Assembly: GCA_959604355.1 (NCBI GenBank)
Contig: CAUHAO010000011.1
Location: 1-49,644, forward strand
DNA length: 49,644 nucleotides
Origin: an uncultured Eubacteriales bacterium
GTDB taxonomy: Bacteria > Bacillota > Clostridia > Oscillospirales > UBA644
Direction of reading: 5' to 3'
Shown: piece after piece, positions 1 to 8,790 of the stretch
How positions within the stretch are numbered: position 1 is the stretch's first letter
How the letters are laid out: each line of letters begins with the position of its first letter
Program-made: the position numbers and the translations under genes
Notes under the pieces: generated by a model
Seen by the model: the letters and a program-made list of their open reading frames with translations, nothing else
Database searches by the model: none
What the model was told of the DNA's origin: nothing

Positions 1-1295
1 TATCGTCGTTCTACAACCTTGTCGACTCGTACTATGTCGGAAAACTCGACAGTACATCCGCGTCGGGAGCGATAGGCATCGCCCTGTCGCTCATGGCAAT
101 ACTTCAGGCAACGGGGTTCTTTTTTGGACACGGTTCGGGCAATTATATTTCACGCAAACTCGGCGCGAACGAGCCCGATGAAGCGTCGAAAATGGCGTCA
201 AACGGGTTCTTCCTTTCGATGATCTTCGGAGCGTTCATCGCGATTCTCGGATTGCTTTTCATCAAGCCTCTTGCCCGCTTATTGGGCTCTACACCTACGA
301 TCCTTCCGTACGCCGTGGATTACATAAAATATATTCTCATCGGCGCCCCTTTTTACACGTCATCACTTGTGCTGAACAATCAACTACGCTTCCAGGGGAA
401 TGCTTTTTACGCGATGATAGGCATCGTTTCCGGCGCTTTGATAAATATTGTTCTTGATCCTCTTTTCATGTTCACTTTCGGCATGGGAATATCCGGAGCG
501 GCCCTCGCGACGATGATAAGCCAGATGATAAGTTTTCTACTTTTGCTGGTGGGCATTCTGCGTAGCGGAAGCATAAGGATATCAATAAAAAGATTTCACC
601 CGACGTGGACGTATTGCAGGGAGATCATTCGCGGAGGTCTGCCGTCGCTTTGCAGACAGGGTCTAAACGGTATGTCGACTGTCTGTCTGAGCCTTGTCGC
701 GGGTGCTGTATGCTCGGGGCTTGAAGCGGATGCCGCGATCGCAGCGTTTTCAATAGTGTCAAGGATAACAAGCTTTGCCGCCGCCGCGATAATAGGATTC
801 GGACAGGGCTTTCAGCCGATATGCGGCTACAATTACGGCGCGAAGCTCTACGCACGCGTGCGAGAAGCTTTCAATTTCTGTGTTAAGTATTCCGCGATAG
901 TTCTTGTCGTCATTTCCGCGGTATGTGCTCATTTTGCGCCCCAACTCGTCAATCTTTTCAGAGAGGGCGATGAGTCCGTCACGGATATAGGCGCGCTCGC
1001 GTTAAGGTTGCAATGTGTCGTTTTTCCGCTCAATTCGGTAATATTGTTAACAAATATGATGCTTCAGTCCGTCGGAAACGCCGTGCCCGCGTCTGTTCTG
1101 GCATCGGCACGTTCGGGGCTTTTCTTCATCCCCGTATTGCTTGTTTTCGGCTTCACGATGGGCGTTTTCGGAATCCAGCTTGCACAGCCCGTTGCCGACG
1201 TGCTTACAGCGGCGCTGAGTATTTATTACGCCATGAGATTTACGCGGCAGCTCAAAGAAATGGAAAACGCGGAGGCTCAGATACATAAAACGTAG
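1..1295 (+). CDS. MATE family multidrug efflux transporter, 5' end outside window
   Basis: The reading frame is already open at base 3 and runs to a stop at 1293-1295, so about 430 residues are visible and the N-terminus lies upstream. The visible start (SSFYNLVDSYYVGKL) matches the first helices of MATE transporters. The frame then shows about eleven hydrophobic segments arranged as two similar halves. The stretch FSIVSRITSFAAAAIIGFGQGFQPICGYNYGA, split around residues 250-280, is a typical MATE second-half signature. Proteins of this family export cationic drugs using a sodium or proton gradient. The gene ends at a shared terminator facing the SLC13-like gene. The substrate cannot be inferred. 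Confidence 0.88.
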   Translation, partial: SSFYNLVDSYYVGKLDSTSASGAIGIALSLMAILQATGFFFGHGSGNYISRKLGANEPDEASKMASNGFFLSMIFGAFIAILGLLFIKPLARLLGSTPTILPYAVDYIKYILIGAPFYTSSLVLNNQLRFQGNAFYAMIGIVSGALINIVLDPLFMFTFGMGISGAALATMISQMISFLLLLVGILRSGSIRISIKRFHPTWTYCREIIRGGLPSLCRQGLNGMSTVCLSLVAGAVCSGLEADAAIAAFSIVSRITSFAAAAIIGFGQGFQPICGYNYGAKLYARVREAFNFCVKYSAIVLVVISAVCAHFAPQLVNLFREGDESVTDIGALALRLQCVVFPLNSVILLTNMMLQSVGNAVPASVLASARSGLFFIPVLLVFGFTMGVFGIQLAQPVADVLTAALSIYYAMRFTRQLKEMENAEAQIHKT

Positions 1296-1321
1296 CAAAC
1301 ACAAGAATGTGCAGAAAAATA

Positions 1322-1359
1322 ACCCGCAGGAGATATTTTTCCGCGGGTATTTCTTTTTT
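1322..1359 (+). terminator. Rho-independent terminator after the MATE gene
   Basis: ACCCGC at 1322-1327 pairs with GCGGGT at 1343-1348 and is followed by a T-rich run to 1359. It lies between two convergent genes and may serve both, although the T tract favours the + strand. Confidence 0.7.
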
Positions 1360-1364
1360 ATATT

Positions 1365-2474
1365 TTATCTTGCGAGTGCCATTATCGTCGTTAAGATTAT
1401 AAGAAAGCCGAAGCTGAAAGCGGAATATATTCCGAAATAACGCGCCGCTTTTCCGGGACGGTCGTGAACGTATTCTTCAAATGTTATAAGGCTTGCGAGC
1501 GACGCGATGAGCGTCCCCGTTCCCCCGATATTTACGCCCCAGAGCAGCTCTTTCCAGTTTGCCGTGAACTGCGACAGCAGTACAGCTGACGGCACATTGC
1601 TTATGAACTGGCAGGAGAGGACGGATACGATGAGGGTGTCTTTTTGCAGCAGCGATGAAAGGAATTTATCGACTGCGTCTATACGAGCCATGTTTCCCGC
1701 AAAAATAAAGAAGAAAATAAACGTCAGAAGCAGCGCGTAATCGACCTTTTTCAGCGCACTCCTGTCTGCGAAAAAGAGAATAGCGGGGATTACTATCAGG
1801 CCTATCCAATAGGGGATCACGCGGAAAACTATTACAAGAGAGAGCACGAAAAGAACGAGATAAAGCGATGTCCTTGCGGGCGGAAGGACGAAATCCGCGC
1901 CGTCTTTGAGAGTCATGCTTTCTTTTCTTACGCACAGACAGCAGACGGTTATCAGCGTAATGGCAATGGCGAAAGGCAGAAGCATCGTTGTCATGAATTC
2001 GCCCGTCGGAATGTTGAATTTGCTGAAAAGATATAGGTTCTGCGGATTTCCGAAAGGTGTGAGCATGCCGCCGAGGTTTGCGGCAATGGTTTGCATCGTG
2101 AATGTAAAAGCGAGCCAGCCGCGTTTTCCGGAGTCGTTGATTATCGAAAATCCGAGCGGAAGGAATGTGAGCAAAGCCATATCGTTCGCGATGAGCATTG
2201 AGCCGATGAATGTTATGTAGACCGTTGCGAGGATCGCCGAGCGGGTGTTGCCCGTCATTTTTACGATCTTTCGCGCAAGAAATGTAAAAAATTTAATGTT
2301 TTTCAACGCGCATACGACGGCAAGCGTACAGAAAAGACATGTCAGCGTTTTGAAATCGAAATATCCGATGTATTCCGAGTCAGGCGGAACAATCACCGAC
2401 GTGATAACCGCAGCCAGCGCCGCAATGCACAGTATAGCATGTTTTTTTATAAAAGAAATGCCTGTTTTTACCAT
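1365..2474 (-). CDS. SLC13/ArsB-type anion permease
   Basis: A 369-residue polytopic membrane protein with about ten hydrophobic segments. Two motifs place it in the ion transporter superfamily of SLC13, ArsB and CitM carriers: NDMALLTFLPLGFSI around residues 96-110 and GGMLTPFGNPQNLYLFS around 134-150, the paired hairpin-type motifs that bind anion and sodium. Such carriers move dicarboxylates, citrate, sulfate or arsenite. The protein is shorter than typical 430-470-residue members, so the exact substrate is open. A GGAGA ribosome site lies 8 bases before the ATG. It stands alone, convergent with the MATE gene and divergent from spoIVB. Confidence 0.75.
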   Translation of the reverse strand: MVKTGISFIKKHAILCIAALAAVITSVIVPPDSEYIGYFDFKTLTCLFCTLAVVCALKNIKFFTFLARKIVKMTGNTRSAILATVYITFIGSMLIANDMALLTFLPLGFSIINDSGKRGWLAFTFTMQTIAANLGGMLTPFGNPQNLYLFSKFNIPTGEFMTTMLLPFAIAITLITVCCLCVRKESMTLKDGADFVLPPARTSLYLVLFVLSLVIVFRVIPYWIGLIVIPAILFFADRSALKKVDYALLLTFIFFFIFAGNMARIDAVDKFLSSLLQKDTLIVSVLSCQFISNVPSAVLLSQFTANWKELLWGVNIGGTGTLIASLASLITFEEYVHDRPGKAARYFGIYSAFSFGFLIILTTIMALAR

Positions 2475-2600
2475 TTTTCATATCTCCGAATATTGATCAC
2501 GCTGAATATATTATCATATTAAATGTTACAAATCAAGGTTTTTTTCGCAAGATAGAAAATTTTTCTTTTATTTCTCTTTTTTTACGTTAATTTTTGCGCT

Positions 2601-2629
2601 GAATAATGCTTTTCGACAGAGTCAAAATA
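2601..2629 (+). promoter_or_regulatory. Possible sigma-G-type promoter of spoIVB
   Basis: GAATA at 2601-2605 is followed 17 bases later by CAAAATA at 2623-2629. This resembles the forespore sigma-G pattern (GHATR, then CATnnTA) with one mismatch. In Bacillus subtilis spoIVB is expressed in the forespore under sigma-G. The match is weak and is supported mainly by position. Confidence 0.3.
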
Positions 2630-2661
2630 AAACTGTCAAACAAAGAAAGGAGAGAATAGTT

Positions 2662-3801
2662 TTGACGGTAAAAACAGGAAAAAAATCAGTTTTCGTCATC
2701 GTTTTATGCTGTGTGCTTGCCGCTGTTGCTGCCTCGGTAGTGATTTTCGCGGATATCGGCATATCGTCGGATATAAGCGCTGCAAAGGCTGCCTTCGGCA
2801 GGTGTATGACGGAAAATACGGGCACGGGTGCGGAATGTCTTAAAGACAACGACCTCCCCGTAACGCGCAGGAGATTTCCCGAGAAGGTACTTGTCGGCGG
2901 TATACCGTTCGGCGTGAAATACTATGCGGACGGCGTACTTGTCGTGGGTATGAATGATGTCGAAACGGCATCGGGACGCAAAAATCCCGCTGATGCGGCA
3001 GGTATAAAGGTCAAGGATGTGATATTGTCGGTAAATGGGCAGAGCGCCGATAACGAATCGTTTTCGGAAGCAGTACGCTCCTCTAACGGCAGAAGCCTCA
3101 CATTGCAGATAAAAAGAGAAAATGTTTATTTTGACGTCAAGGTCCAGCCGGTGCAGGACCTGTCCGGTATTTACAGACTCGGATGTCTTGTACGCGACAG
3201 TACGGCAGGCATCGGAACGGTAACTTATATGGATCCGGAAAGCGGCACGTTCGCCGGACTCGGACACGCAATATGTGACGTTGACACGGGCGAAATCATG
3301 ACGCTTTCCCACGCTACTGTCTACGGAGCGGTCATCCATTCCGTTGTCCAGGGTAAAGTGGGAGTACCCGGCGAGCTGAAGGGTTCGTTTGATGATGACG
3401 TGCTGATAGGTTCGCTTTACAAGAATTGTGAGCAGGGCGTTTTCGGAAAACTTGATGACTCGTTCGTTGTAGGCGGCGGTAAAATGCTTGAAGTCGCAAA
3501 TACCGATGAGATAAAAGAAGGCGAAGCGCTCATATGCTGTACTCTTGACGATTGCGGCCCGCAGTATTACAGAATAAACATTACAAAAGTATATTCGGAT
3601 AAAACCAGAACGTCGCGAAATATGATAATAAAGGTGACAGATGAAAAGCTTTTGGAAAAGACAGGAGGTATCGTTCAGGGAATGAGCGGCAGCCCTGTAA
3701 TACAGAACGGTAAGCTTGTCGGCGCGGTGACGCACGTCATGGTCAACGATCCGACGAGGGGCTACGGTATATCCATAGAGAATATGCTGCACGCGGGCTG
3801 A
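2662..3801 (+). CDS. spoIVB: SpoIVB serine peptidase (sporulation sigma-K checkpoint)
   Basis: SpoIVB is made in the forespore, crosses the inner membrane and signals activation of pro-sigma-K processing in the mother cell. This 379-residue protein has one N-terminal membrane anchor (about residues 9-31), a PDZ domain (about 90-165) and a C-terminal S55 peptidase domain. The catalytic Ser lies in GMSGSP (341-345, probably S344), and H202 in GLGHAICD matches the catalytic His region. VNDPTRGYGI near the C-terminus is also family-specific. The start is TTG, chosen because AAAGGAGAG sits 8 bases upstream. The gene is followed by a strong hairpin, so it is monocistronic. This is the clearest evidence of a spore-forming lineage. 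Confidence 0.95.
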   Translation: MTVKTGKKSVFVIVLCCVLAAVAASVVIFADIGISSDISAAKAAFGRCMTENTGTGAECLKDNDLPVTRRRFPEKVLVGGIPFGVKYYADGVLVVGMNDVETASGRKNPADAAGIKVKDVILSVNGQSADNESFSEAVRSSNGRSLTLQIKRENVYFDVKVQPVQDLSGIYRLGCLVRDSTAGIGTVTYMDPESGTFAGLGHAICDVDTGEIMTLSHATVYGAVIHSVVQGKVGVPGELKGSFDDDVLIGSLYKNCEQGVFGKLDDSFVVGGGKMLEVANTDEIKEGEALICCTLDDCGPQYYRINITKVYSDKTRTSRNMIIKVTDEKLLEKTGGIVQGMSGSPVIQNGKLVGAVTHVMVNDPTRGYGISIENMLHAG

Positions 3802-3814
3802 GTGAATATATTTA

Positions 3815-3856
3815 AAAAATCAAGAGATTTTCCGAAAATCTCTTGATTTTTTTGAT
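3815..3856 (+). terminator. Strong terminator after spoIVB
   Basis: A perfect 17-bp stem (3815-3831 with 3835-3851) and a CCG loop end in a T-rich tail. The stem is A/T-rich and symmetric, so it could act in both directions. Confidence 0.8.
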
Positions 3857-3870
3857 TTTTCTGCTATAAT
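3843..3870 (+). promoter_or_regulatory. Candidate promoter of the Nudix gene
   Basis: TTGATT at 3843-3848 and a consensus TATAAT at 3865-3870 are separated by 16 bases. The -35 element lies inside the 3' arm of the spoIVB terminator hairpin. Confidence 0.5.
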
Positions 3871-3917
3871 AGATATATAATGAGGAAATATAACTATTAT
3901 ACGGCGGAGCGGATAAA

Positions 3918-4376
3918 GTGAAAACCGAAATAACGACGATGGTCATGGTCTTTGACGATAAAACGGACAAAGTCCTCGTTATCGACAGACTGAAAAAATA
4001 CAAGGGCATATCTTTTCCGGGCGGGCACGTCGAGCAGGGTGAAAGCATATACGACTGCGCCGTGCGTGAGGTGCGGGAAGAGACGGGTCTTGAGGTATCG
4101 GATCTTACTTCCTGCGGAATAATAGACTGGTCCCGCAAAAACGCGGACGAAAGATATATAGAGTTCCTTTTCAGGACTCATAAATTCTCAGGTGTGCTCC
4201 TCGACGGTACGGATGAGGGAAATATTTTCTGGCTCCCTGCCGCTGAACTTGAAACAAAACCGCTTTCGCCTAATTTCGCGGAATATCTGCCGATGTTTTT
4301 CGGTAAAGGACATTGCGAAGCGTTCGGCGAATGGACTTCCGACGGCGAATTTGTCGATTTGAAGTATTTCGGCTGA
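3918..4376 (+). CDS. Nudix hydrolase
   Basis: A 152-residue protein with a complete Nudix box: G36-x5-E42-x7-R50-E-V-R-E-E55-T-G-L. The glutamates bind the divalent metals that allow cleavage of nucleoside diphosphate-linked substrates. The N-terminal strand TTMVMVFDD and the short KKYKGISFPGGH stretch resemble the MutT/8-oxo-dGTP diphosphatase subfamily, but the substrate cannot be assigned. The start is GTG at 3918 with a weak GGAG-like site upstream. It has its own TATAAT promoter and no coupled neighbour. Confidence 0.88.
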   Translation: MKTEITTMVMVFDDKTDKVLVIDRLKKYKGISFPGGHVEQGESIYDCAVREVREETGLEVSDLTSCGIIDWSRKNADERYIEFLFRTHKFSGVLLDGTDEGNIFWLPAAELETKPLSPNFAEYLPMFFGKGHCEAFGEWTSDGEFVDLKYFG

Positions 4377-4445
4377 TAAAACGAATAATCAGACCTTGTA
4401 CGCAATAATCTTTTGTAGTGAATGTTTACTCGGGGGATATTGCGG

Positions 4446-4712
4446 ATGAGGCTGAAAAAAGAAAATACTGCAAAAGAGTCGCCGCAGGGCACTCAGATAG
4501 AAATATTAGGTTCAACGCAGGTTTCCGTGGAAGACTGCGGAGGCGTTGAAATAACAGAATATGACGACGATACGGTGAAAATATCGTCAAAACATCTTGT
4601 TCTGCGTCTTTTCGGTCAGGGTCTGACACTTAAAAAACTTACGGTAGACGCTGTCACAATAAGCGGGAAAATAGCCTCTCTTGAGTTTGAACGCGGGGAG
4701 GCGAAAAAATGA
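4446..4712 (+). CDS. yqfC: Sporulation protein YqfC
   Basis: A small protein of 88 residues from the ATG at 4446, chosen because GGGGGA lies 8 bases upstream. An in-frame ATG at 4422 would add 8 residues but has no ribosome site. The pattern IEILGSTQVSVEDCGGVEITEYDDDTVKI, broken around residue 30, and the later LTLKKLTVDAVTISGKI fit the YabP/YqfC family, known as mother-cell sporulation proteins. Its stop overlaps the yqfD start as ATGA, the conserved pairing in spore formers. The biochemical role is not established. Confidence 0.85.
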   Translation: MRLKKENTAKESPQGTQIEILGSTQVSVEDCGGVEITEYDDDTVKISSKHLVLRLFGQGLTLKKLTVDAVTISGKIASLEFERGEAKK

Positions 4713-5917
4713 AAATAAGTCAGTTGTCCGAATATATCCTCGGCTGCTGCGAGGTGTATATAGAGGGTTGGTACGGCGAAAACCTTCTTAATATAGCGAC
4801 TGATGAAGGTATAGAACTTTGGCAGATACATCGGACAGCCCCGGATACTCTTACCGCACGCGTATTTCTTATGGATCTTACGGCGCTGAAAGAACTTCCC
4901 GAACGGTACAGACGGAAACTTGCGGGGGTGAGTATTACCGAAAGGTCTCGATGGGGACTTCCGACGCAGCTGTATAAACTCAAACGGCGCGGCGGATTGC
5001 TTTGCGGCATGGTACTGTTCACGGTGCTGCTTATAGTAATGTCCTCGTTTATTTGGGATATCCGTGTGAGCGGTGTTTACAGCGTAAGCGAAGAGCAGGT
5101 GCTTGAAGCGCTATGTGACGAAGGGCTTTATATCGGCGCTTTTACGTCGGGACACGATCTGCGGCTGATAAAGCTGCAATTGATGGAAAGATTTGAAAAC
5201 ATTGCTTTTGTCGGAATAAATATACAGGGAAGCACCGCGTATATAGAAGTGACGGAGCGGCGTATGCCTCCGAATCTTGCATCGGACGACGAGCCGTGCA
5301 ACATATATGCAAAGCGGGACGGCGTACTTGTTTCCGCGGAGACGTATAAAGGCGTCGCGTATGTGAAAAATCACGAGGCGGTCAAAAAAGATCAGTTGCT
5401 CGTCGGCGGAATATATGACAGCCGTATCGTCGGATACAGGCTTGTCACAGCGTCTGCGAAAATGATGGCGCTGACGAAGCGAGACTTCGAGGCGTACTGC
5501 CCTGTGCAGCGTACGGAATATGTGCTTTCGGGTAGAGAAACGACAAAATATTCCGTAAAAATATTCGGGCTTGAAATTAAAATACCTTTTATCGGCGCGA
5601 ACGATTATGAGTATTGCGTGTCGGTGCGTAAGGAAACTCCCTTGCGGGTGGGTGACTCGGTGTTCCCGATTTGCCTGATACGGGAGGAAATAAGTGAGAA
5701 AGTTCCCGTCAGCGTGACGTACGACGCTGAAACGGCGGAAAAGGTTTTAAGAGATGAGCTCGATGAAATGGAAAGAATATCGCTGTTCGGACTTGATATA
5801 GTTGAAAAATATGAATCGTTTTCGGAGGACGGGAGCGGTTTTTACGGCAAATATACATATACGGTGCTTGAAGATATCGCAGAGGCCCGTGTAATCGAAA
5901 CGGAAGCTGAAAAATAA
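4709..5917 (+). CDS. yqfD: Sporulation protein YqfD
   Basis: A 402-residue protein with a cytoplasmic N-terminal part (1-100), a transmembrane segment around residues 100-120 (CGMVLFTVLLIVMSSFIW), and a large extracytoplasmic part. The segment after the membrane helix (VSGVYSVSEEQVLEAL) resembles a POTRA-like domain. YqfD is a conserved mother-cell sporulation protein of Firmicutes. It is translationally coupled to yqfC by a 4-base overlap and followed by phoH after 15 bases, the standard Firmicutes order. Its length matches the family (about 390-410). Confidence 0.88.
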   Translation: MKISQLSEYILGCCEVYIEGWYGENLLNIATDEGIELWQIHRTAPDTLTARVFLMDLTALKELPERYRRKLAGVSITERSRWGLPTQLYKLKRRGGLLCGMVLFTVLLIVMSSFIWDIRVSGVYSVSEEQVLEALCDEGLYIGAFTSGHDLRLIKLQLMERFENIAFVGINIQGSTAYIEVTERRMPPNLASDDEPCNIYAKRDGVLVSAETYKGVAYVKNHEAVKKDQLLVGGIYDSRIVGYRLVTASAKMMALTKRDFEAYCPVQRTEYVLSGRETTKYSVKIFGLEIKIPFIGANDYEYCVSVRKETPLRVGDSVFPICLIREEISEKVPVSVTYDAETAEKVLRDELDEMERISLFGLDIVEKYESFSEDGSGFYGKYTYTVLEDIAEARVIETEAEK

Positions 5918-5932
5918 AGGAGAGACACGCGT

Positions 5933-6937
5933 TTGGAAAAAATCCTGAAATTTGACGATATAAATATCGTCAGCGAAGTGTTCGGAAAACTTGATGAAAA
6001 CGTAAGAGCGGTAGAGGACGCTTTTCGCGTCGGCATATCGAATGTCGGCGGAGGCGTAAAGGTGTCGGGAGATAACGAAGATAAGGTCGATCTTGCGGCA
6101 AGGGTCCTCGAAACGCTTGCTGATATCGCGCGTAATGGTGAGGCCGTGACGCAGCAGACGGTCACTTATGCTATGTCAATGGCGTGCGAAGGACGTGAAA
6201 ACGAGCTCGCGGCACTTACGGGCGACAATATCTGCATAACAGCAAAGGGACGTCCGATAAAACCGAAGACCCTTGGACAGAAAGAGTATATAAAAGCGAT
6301 AGAATCCAATACCATAACTTTGGGCATAGGCCCTGCCGGAACAGGCAAAACGTACCTCGCGGTCGCGATGGCAGTCACTGCGCTGAGAGCGAAAAGGGTG
6401 TCGAGAATAATTCTTACGCGCCCCGCGGTCGAGGCTGGAGAAAAACTCGGATTTCTTCCGGGTGATCTGCAGAATAAAGTCGACCCTTATCTGCGTCCGC
6501 TGACAGACGCCCTTTTCGATATGCTTGGCATGGAGACATATCAATCGTATCTTGAAAAGAATGTGATCGAGATAGCCCCGCTGGCATATATGCGAGGCAG
6601 AACGCTTGACGACAGCTTTATAATTCTTGACGAGGCTCAGAACACGACCTGCGAGCAGATGAAGATGTTTCTGACCCGTTTGGGATTCAATTCAAAGATA
6701 ATAATCACGGGCGATATAACGCAGATAGACTTGCCGAGAGATAAGCGCAGCGGACTAAAACAGGCAATGAGCATACTGAAAGATGTTGATGACATTGCAA
6801 TATGCCGTTTGTCTTATAAAGACGTTGTCCGTCATCAGCTTGTACAAAAAATAATTCAGGCTTATGAGGCAGACGCTGCGTCGCGAAGTACAGCCGCGGC
6901 AAAGAAGTTTGTTGCAAAGGGCGGATATGTAAAATGA
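5933..6937 (+). CDS. phoH: PhoH-like ATPase
   Basis: A P-loop ATPase of 334 residues. Walker A is GPAGTGKT at 133-140 and the DEAQ box (D233-Q236) forms Walker B. The family is related to superfamily 1 helicases and, next to YbeY, is thought to act in RNA or ribosome metabolism. The start is TTG at 5933, supported by AAAGGAGAG about 9 bases upstream. The stop overlaps the ybeY start by 4 bases (ATGA), so the two are translationally coupled. The length is normal for the family. Confidence 0.93.
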   Translation: MEKILKFDDINIVSEVFGKLDENVRAVEDAFRVGISNVGGGVKVSGDNEDKVDLAARVLETLADIARNGEAVTQQTVTYAMSMACEGRENELAALTGDNICITAKGRPIKPKTLGQKEYIKAIESNTITLGIGPAGTGKTYLAVAMAVTALRAKRVSRIILTRPAVEAGEKLGFLPGDLQNKVDPYLRPLTDALFDMLGMETYQSYLEKNVIEIAPLAYMRGRTLDDSFIILDEAQNTTCEQMKMFLTRLGFNSKIIITGDITQIDLPRDKRSGLKQAMSILKDVDDIAICRLSYKDVVRHQLVQKIIQAYEADAASRSTAAAKKFVAKGGYVK

Positions 6938-7389
6938 ACACGATAACGATATACAACGCACAGCGCGGCGTAAAAATATCGCGTGAAATGCGCAAAATAA
7001 TCATCCGCGCGGCAGAAGAAACGCTGAAGCTCGAAGGCGTCGATTATCCCTGCGAAATAAGTATAAAGATTGTCACCGATGCGGGAATAAAAAAGCTTAA
7101 CAGAGACTTCCGCGACACGAATTCCGCAACGGATGTGCTCTCGTTCCCCGCGGACGAGCCTATCCCCGCGGAAGGGGAGACTCGTTACCTCGGAGACATG
7201 GCAATAGCGGCAAACTTCGCGCTCAATCAGGCGACGGCGGCGGGCGGTACTTTTGAACATGAACTCGCGCTGCTGACGGCGCATTCCACGCTTCATCTTC
7301 TCGGCTATGACCATGCGGAAACCGACGATGAAAAGGTAATGTTCACAAAGCAGGAAGAGGCTGTAAGACGCACGTTTGCAGAGGAATGA
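6934..7389 (+). CDS. ybeY: rRNA maturation RNase YbeY
   Basis: YbeY is a single-metal endoribonuclease involved in 16S rRNA 3'-end maturation and ribosome quality control. The 151-residue protein has the metal motif H117-S-T-L-H121-L-L-G-Y-D-H127, the family H-x3-H-x5-H signature. The upstream NRDFRDTNSATDVLSFP block is also diagnostic. It overlaps phoH by 4 bases and ends 4 bases before the dgkA start, consistent with the conserved operon. Confidence 0.95.
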   Translation: MNTITIYNAQRGVKISREMRKIIIRAAEETLKLEGVDYPCEISIKIVTDAGIKKLNRDFRDTNSATDVLSFPADEPIPAEGETRYLGDMAIAANFALNQATAAGGTFEHELALLTAHSTLHLLGYDHAETDDEKVMFTKQEEAVRRTFAEE

Positions 7390-7393
7390 AAAC

Positions 7394-7885
7394 ATGAAAG
7401 AATTTTTCACAGGGCTCGCAAAGAGCTTTCTGTTCGCGTTCAACGGTGTGAAATTTGCCGTTACGCACGAGCGTAATTTCCGCGTACATATAATCGCCAT
7501 TATATACACGCTTGTTTTCGCGGCGATATATGGGCTTCCCACGCACGATTACGCGGTTCTCGTGCTGACTTTCGCGCTCGTGCTGTCGTTTGAACTTATA
7601 AACACGGCGCTTGAAAACGTTGTGAACATAAAGACTGAGAGTTTCAGCAGGTACGCGAAAACAGCCAAAGATACGGCCGCGGCGGCAGTCCTTATTTCGG
7701 CATTGGCGGCGATAGGTGTCGCAATAAGTCTTTTTTCGGATACCGAAAAACTTTCGGCGGCGTTTTCAAAGATTTTTTCGGTGCCGAATGTGATATGGTT
7801 TATCCTATCGCTTGTACCGGCTTTTGCGTTTGTCGCGTTCTGCCGCAGTAAAGAAAAAACAGATAAGGAAAGCAAAGATATATGA
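7394..7885 (+). CDS. dgkA: DgkA-family diacylglycerol/undecaprenol kinase
   Basis: A small integral membrane kinase of 163 residues from the ATG at 7394 (GAGGAATG upstream). An earlier in-frame start at 7376 would overlap ybeY and lacks a ribosome site. Three helices and the motif VLSFELINTALENVVN around 60-75 match the prokaryotic DAGK family. Gram-positive members phosphorylate undecaprenol to recycle the lipid carrier. The protein has an extra C-terminal membrane segment (about 131-150) and a charged tail beyond the usual 120-130-residue core. Its stop overlaps era by 4 bases. Confidence 0.9.
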   Translation: MKEFFTGLAKSFLFAFNGVKFAVTHERNFRVHIIAIIYTLVFAAIYGLPTHDYAVLVLTFALVLSFELINTALENVVNIKTESFSRYAKTAKDTAAAAVLISALAAIGVAISLFSDTEKLSAAFSKIFSVPNVIWFILSLVPAFAFVAFCRSKEKTDKESKDI

Positions 7886-8778
7886 AAAGCGGATTTATTT
7901 CCATCGTCGGACGTTCAAACGTCGGTAAAAGCACTCTGCTCAATTCCATAATAGGTGAAAAAATAGCAATAGTCTCTGACAAGCCTCAGACAACTCGCGG
8001 CAGAGTCACGGGAATATATAACACAGATAAAGCACAGCTTGTTTTCGTCGACACTCCGGGTATTTATTCGCCCCGCAACAAACTCGGACAGGAGATGATG
8101 AAGGTTTCCTCGGACGCGCTTTACGACGTCGACCTGCTGCTCTTCGTCGCGGAGTGCGGAAGCCCGAAAAAAGCGGAAGAGAAATTGATACGGAAATTTA
8201 CAACGCTTGACACGCCCGTTATTCTTGTACTCAATAAGATCGACGCGACACCTAAAAAAGAGATCATAAAAGCAATCGCGGAGTATTCCGAACTTTACGA
8301 CTTCGCGTCTGTTGTGCCGTTGTCTGCGCTCAGAAAAGATGGGGTGGACATACTTTTAGAGGAAATATTTAAATATATTCCAGAGGGACAGGCGTTCTAT
8401 CCTACGGATATTGCCACGGATATGACCGAAAGACAACTCGTGCAGGAGATAATCAGAGAAAAATTCCTGCGTAACCTACGCGACGAAGTGCCTCACGGTA
8501 TCGCGGTCGACACGGTGGTTTTTGAGGATTCGGTTACGACAAAGCAGGAGCCGATAGCGAATATTTCCGTGGATATAATCTGTGAGCGCGAAACACACAA
8601 GGGTATGATAATCGGCAAGGGCGGCAGCATGCTCAAAAAGGCGATGAGCCAGGCGCGTGAAGACATTGAAAAAATGCTCGGCAGAAAGGCGTTTATCGAA
8701 TGCCGCGTCAAAGTGCGCGAAAACTGGCGCGATGACTCGCGAAGAATAGAAGAATACGGTTTGAAAGCTGACGATTGA
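7882..8778 (+). CDS. era: GTPase Era
   Basis: Era binds the 3' end of 16S rRNA and couples GTP hydrolysis to 30S assembly. The 298-residue protein has G1 GRSNVGKST (10-18), G3 DTPG (57-60), G4 NKID (118-121) and a C-terminal KH domain with GKGG at 245-248. Its length is the family norm. It is coupled to dgkA by an ATGA overlap and is followed by recO after 12 bases. Confidence 0.97.
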   Translation: MKSGFISIVGRSNVGKSTLLNSIIGEKIAIVSDKPQTTRGRVTGIYNTDKAQLVFVDTPGIYSPRNKLGQEMMKVSSDALYDVDLLLFVAECGSPKKAEEKLIRKFTTLDTPVILVLNKIDATPKKEIIKAIAEYSELYDFASVVPLSALRKDGVDILLEEIFKYIPEGQAFYPTDIATDMTERQLVQEIIREKFLRNLRDEVPHGIAVDTVVFEDSVTTKQEPIANISVDIICERETHKGMIIGKGGSMLKKAMSQAREDIEKMLGRKAFIECRVKVRENWRDDSRRIEEYGLKADD

Positions 8779-8790
8779 CGGAGAAAAGAC

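Noticed and set aside
2704..3792. Long open frame on the minus strand (362 codons)
   Set aside because: Exactly antisense to spoIVB, with no ribosome site and no recognisable domain.
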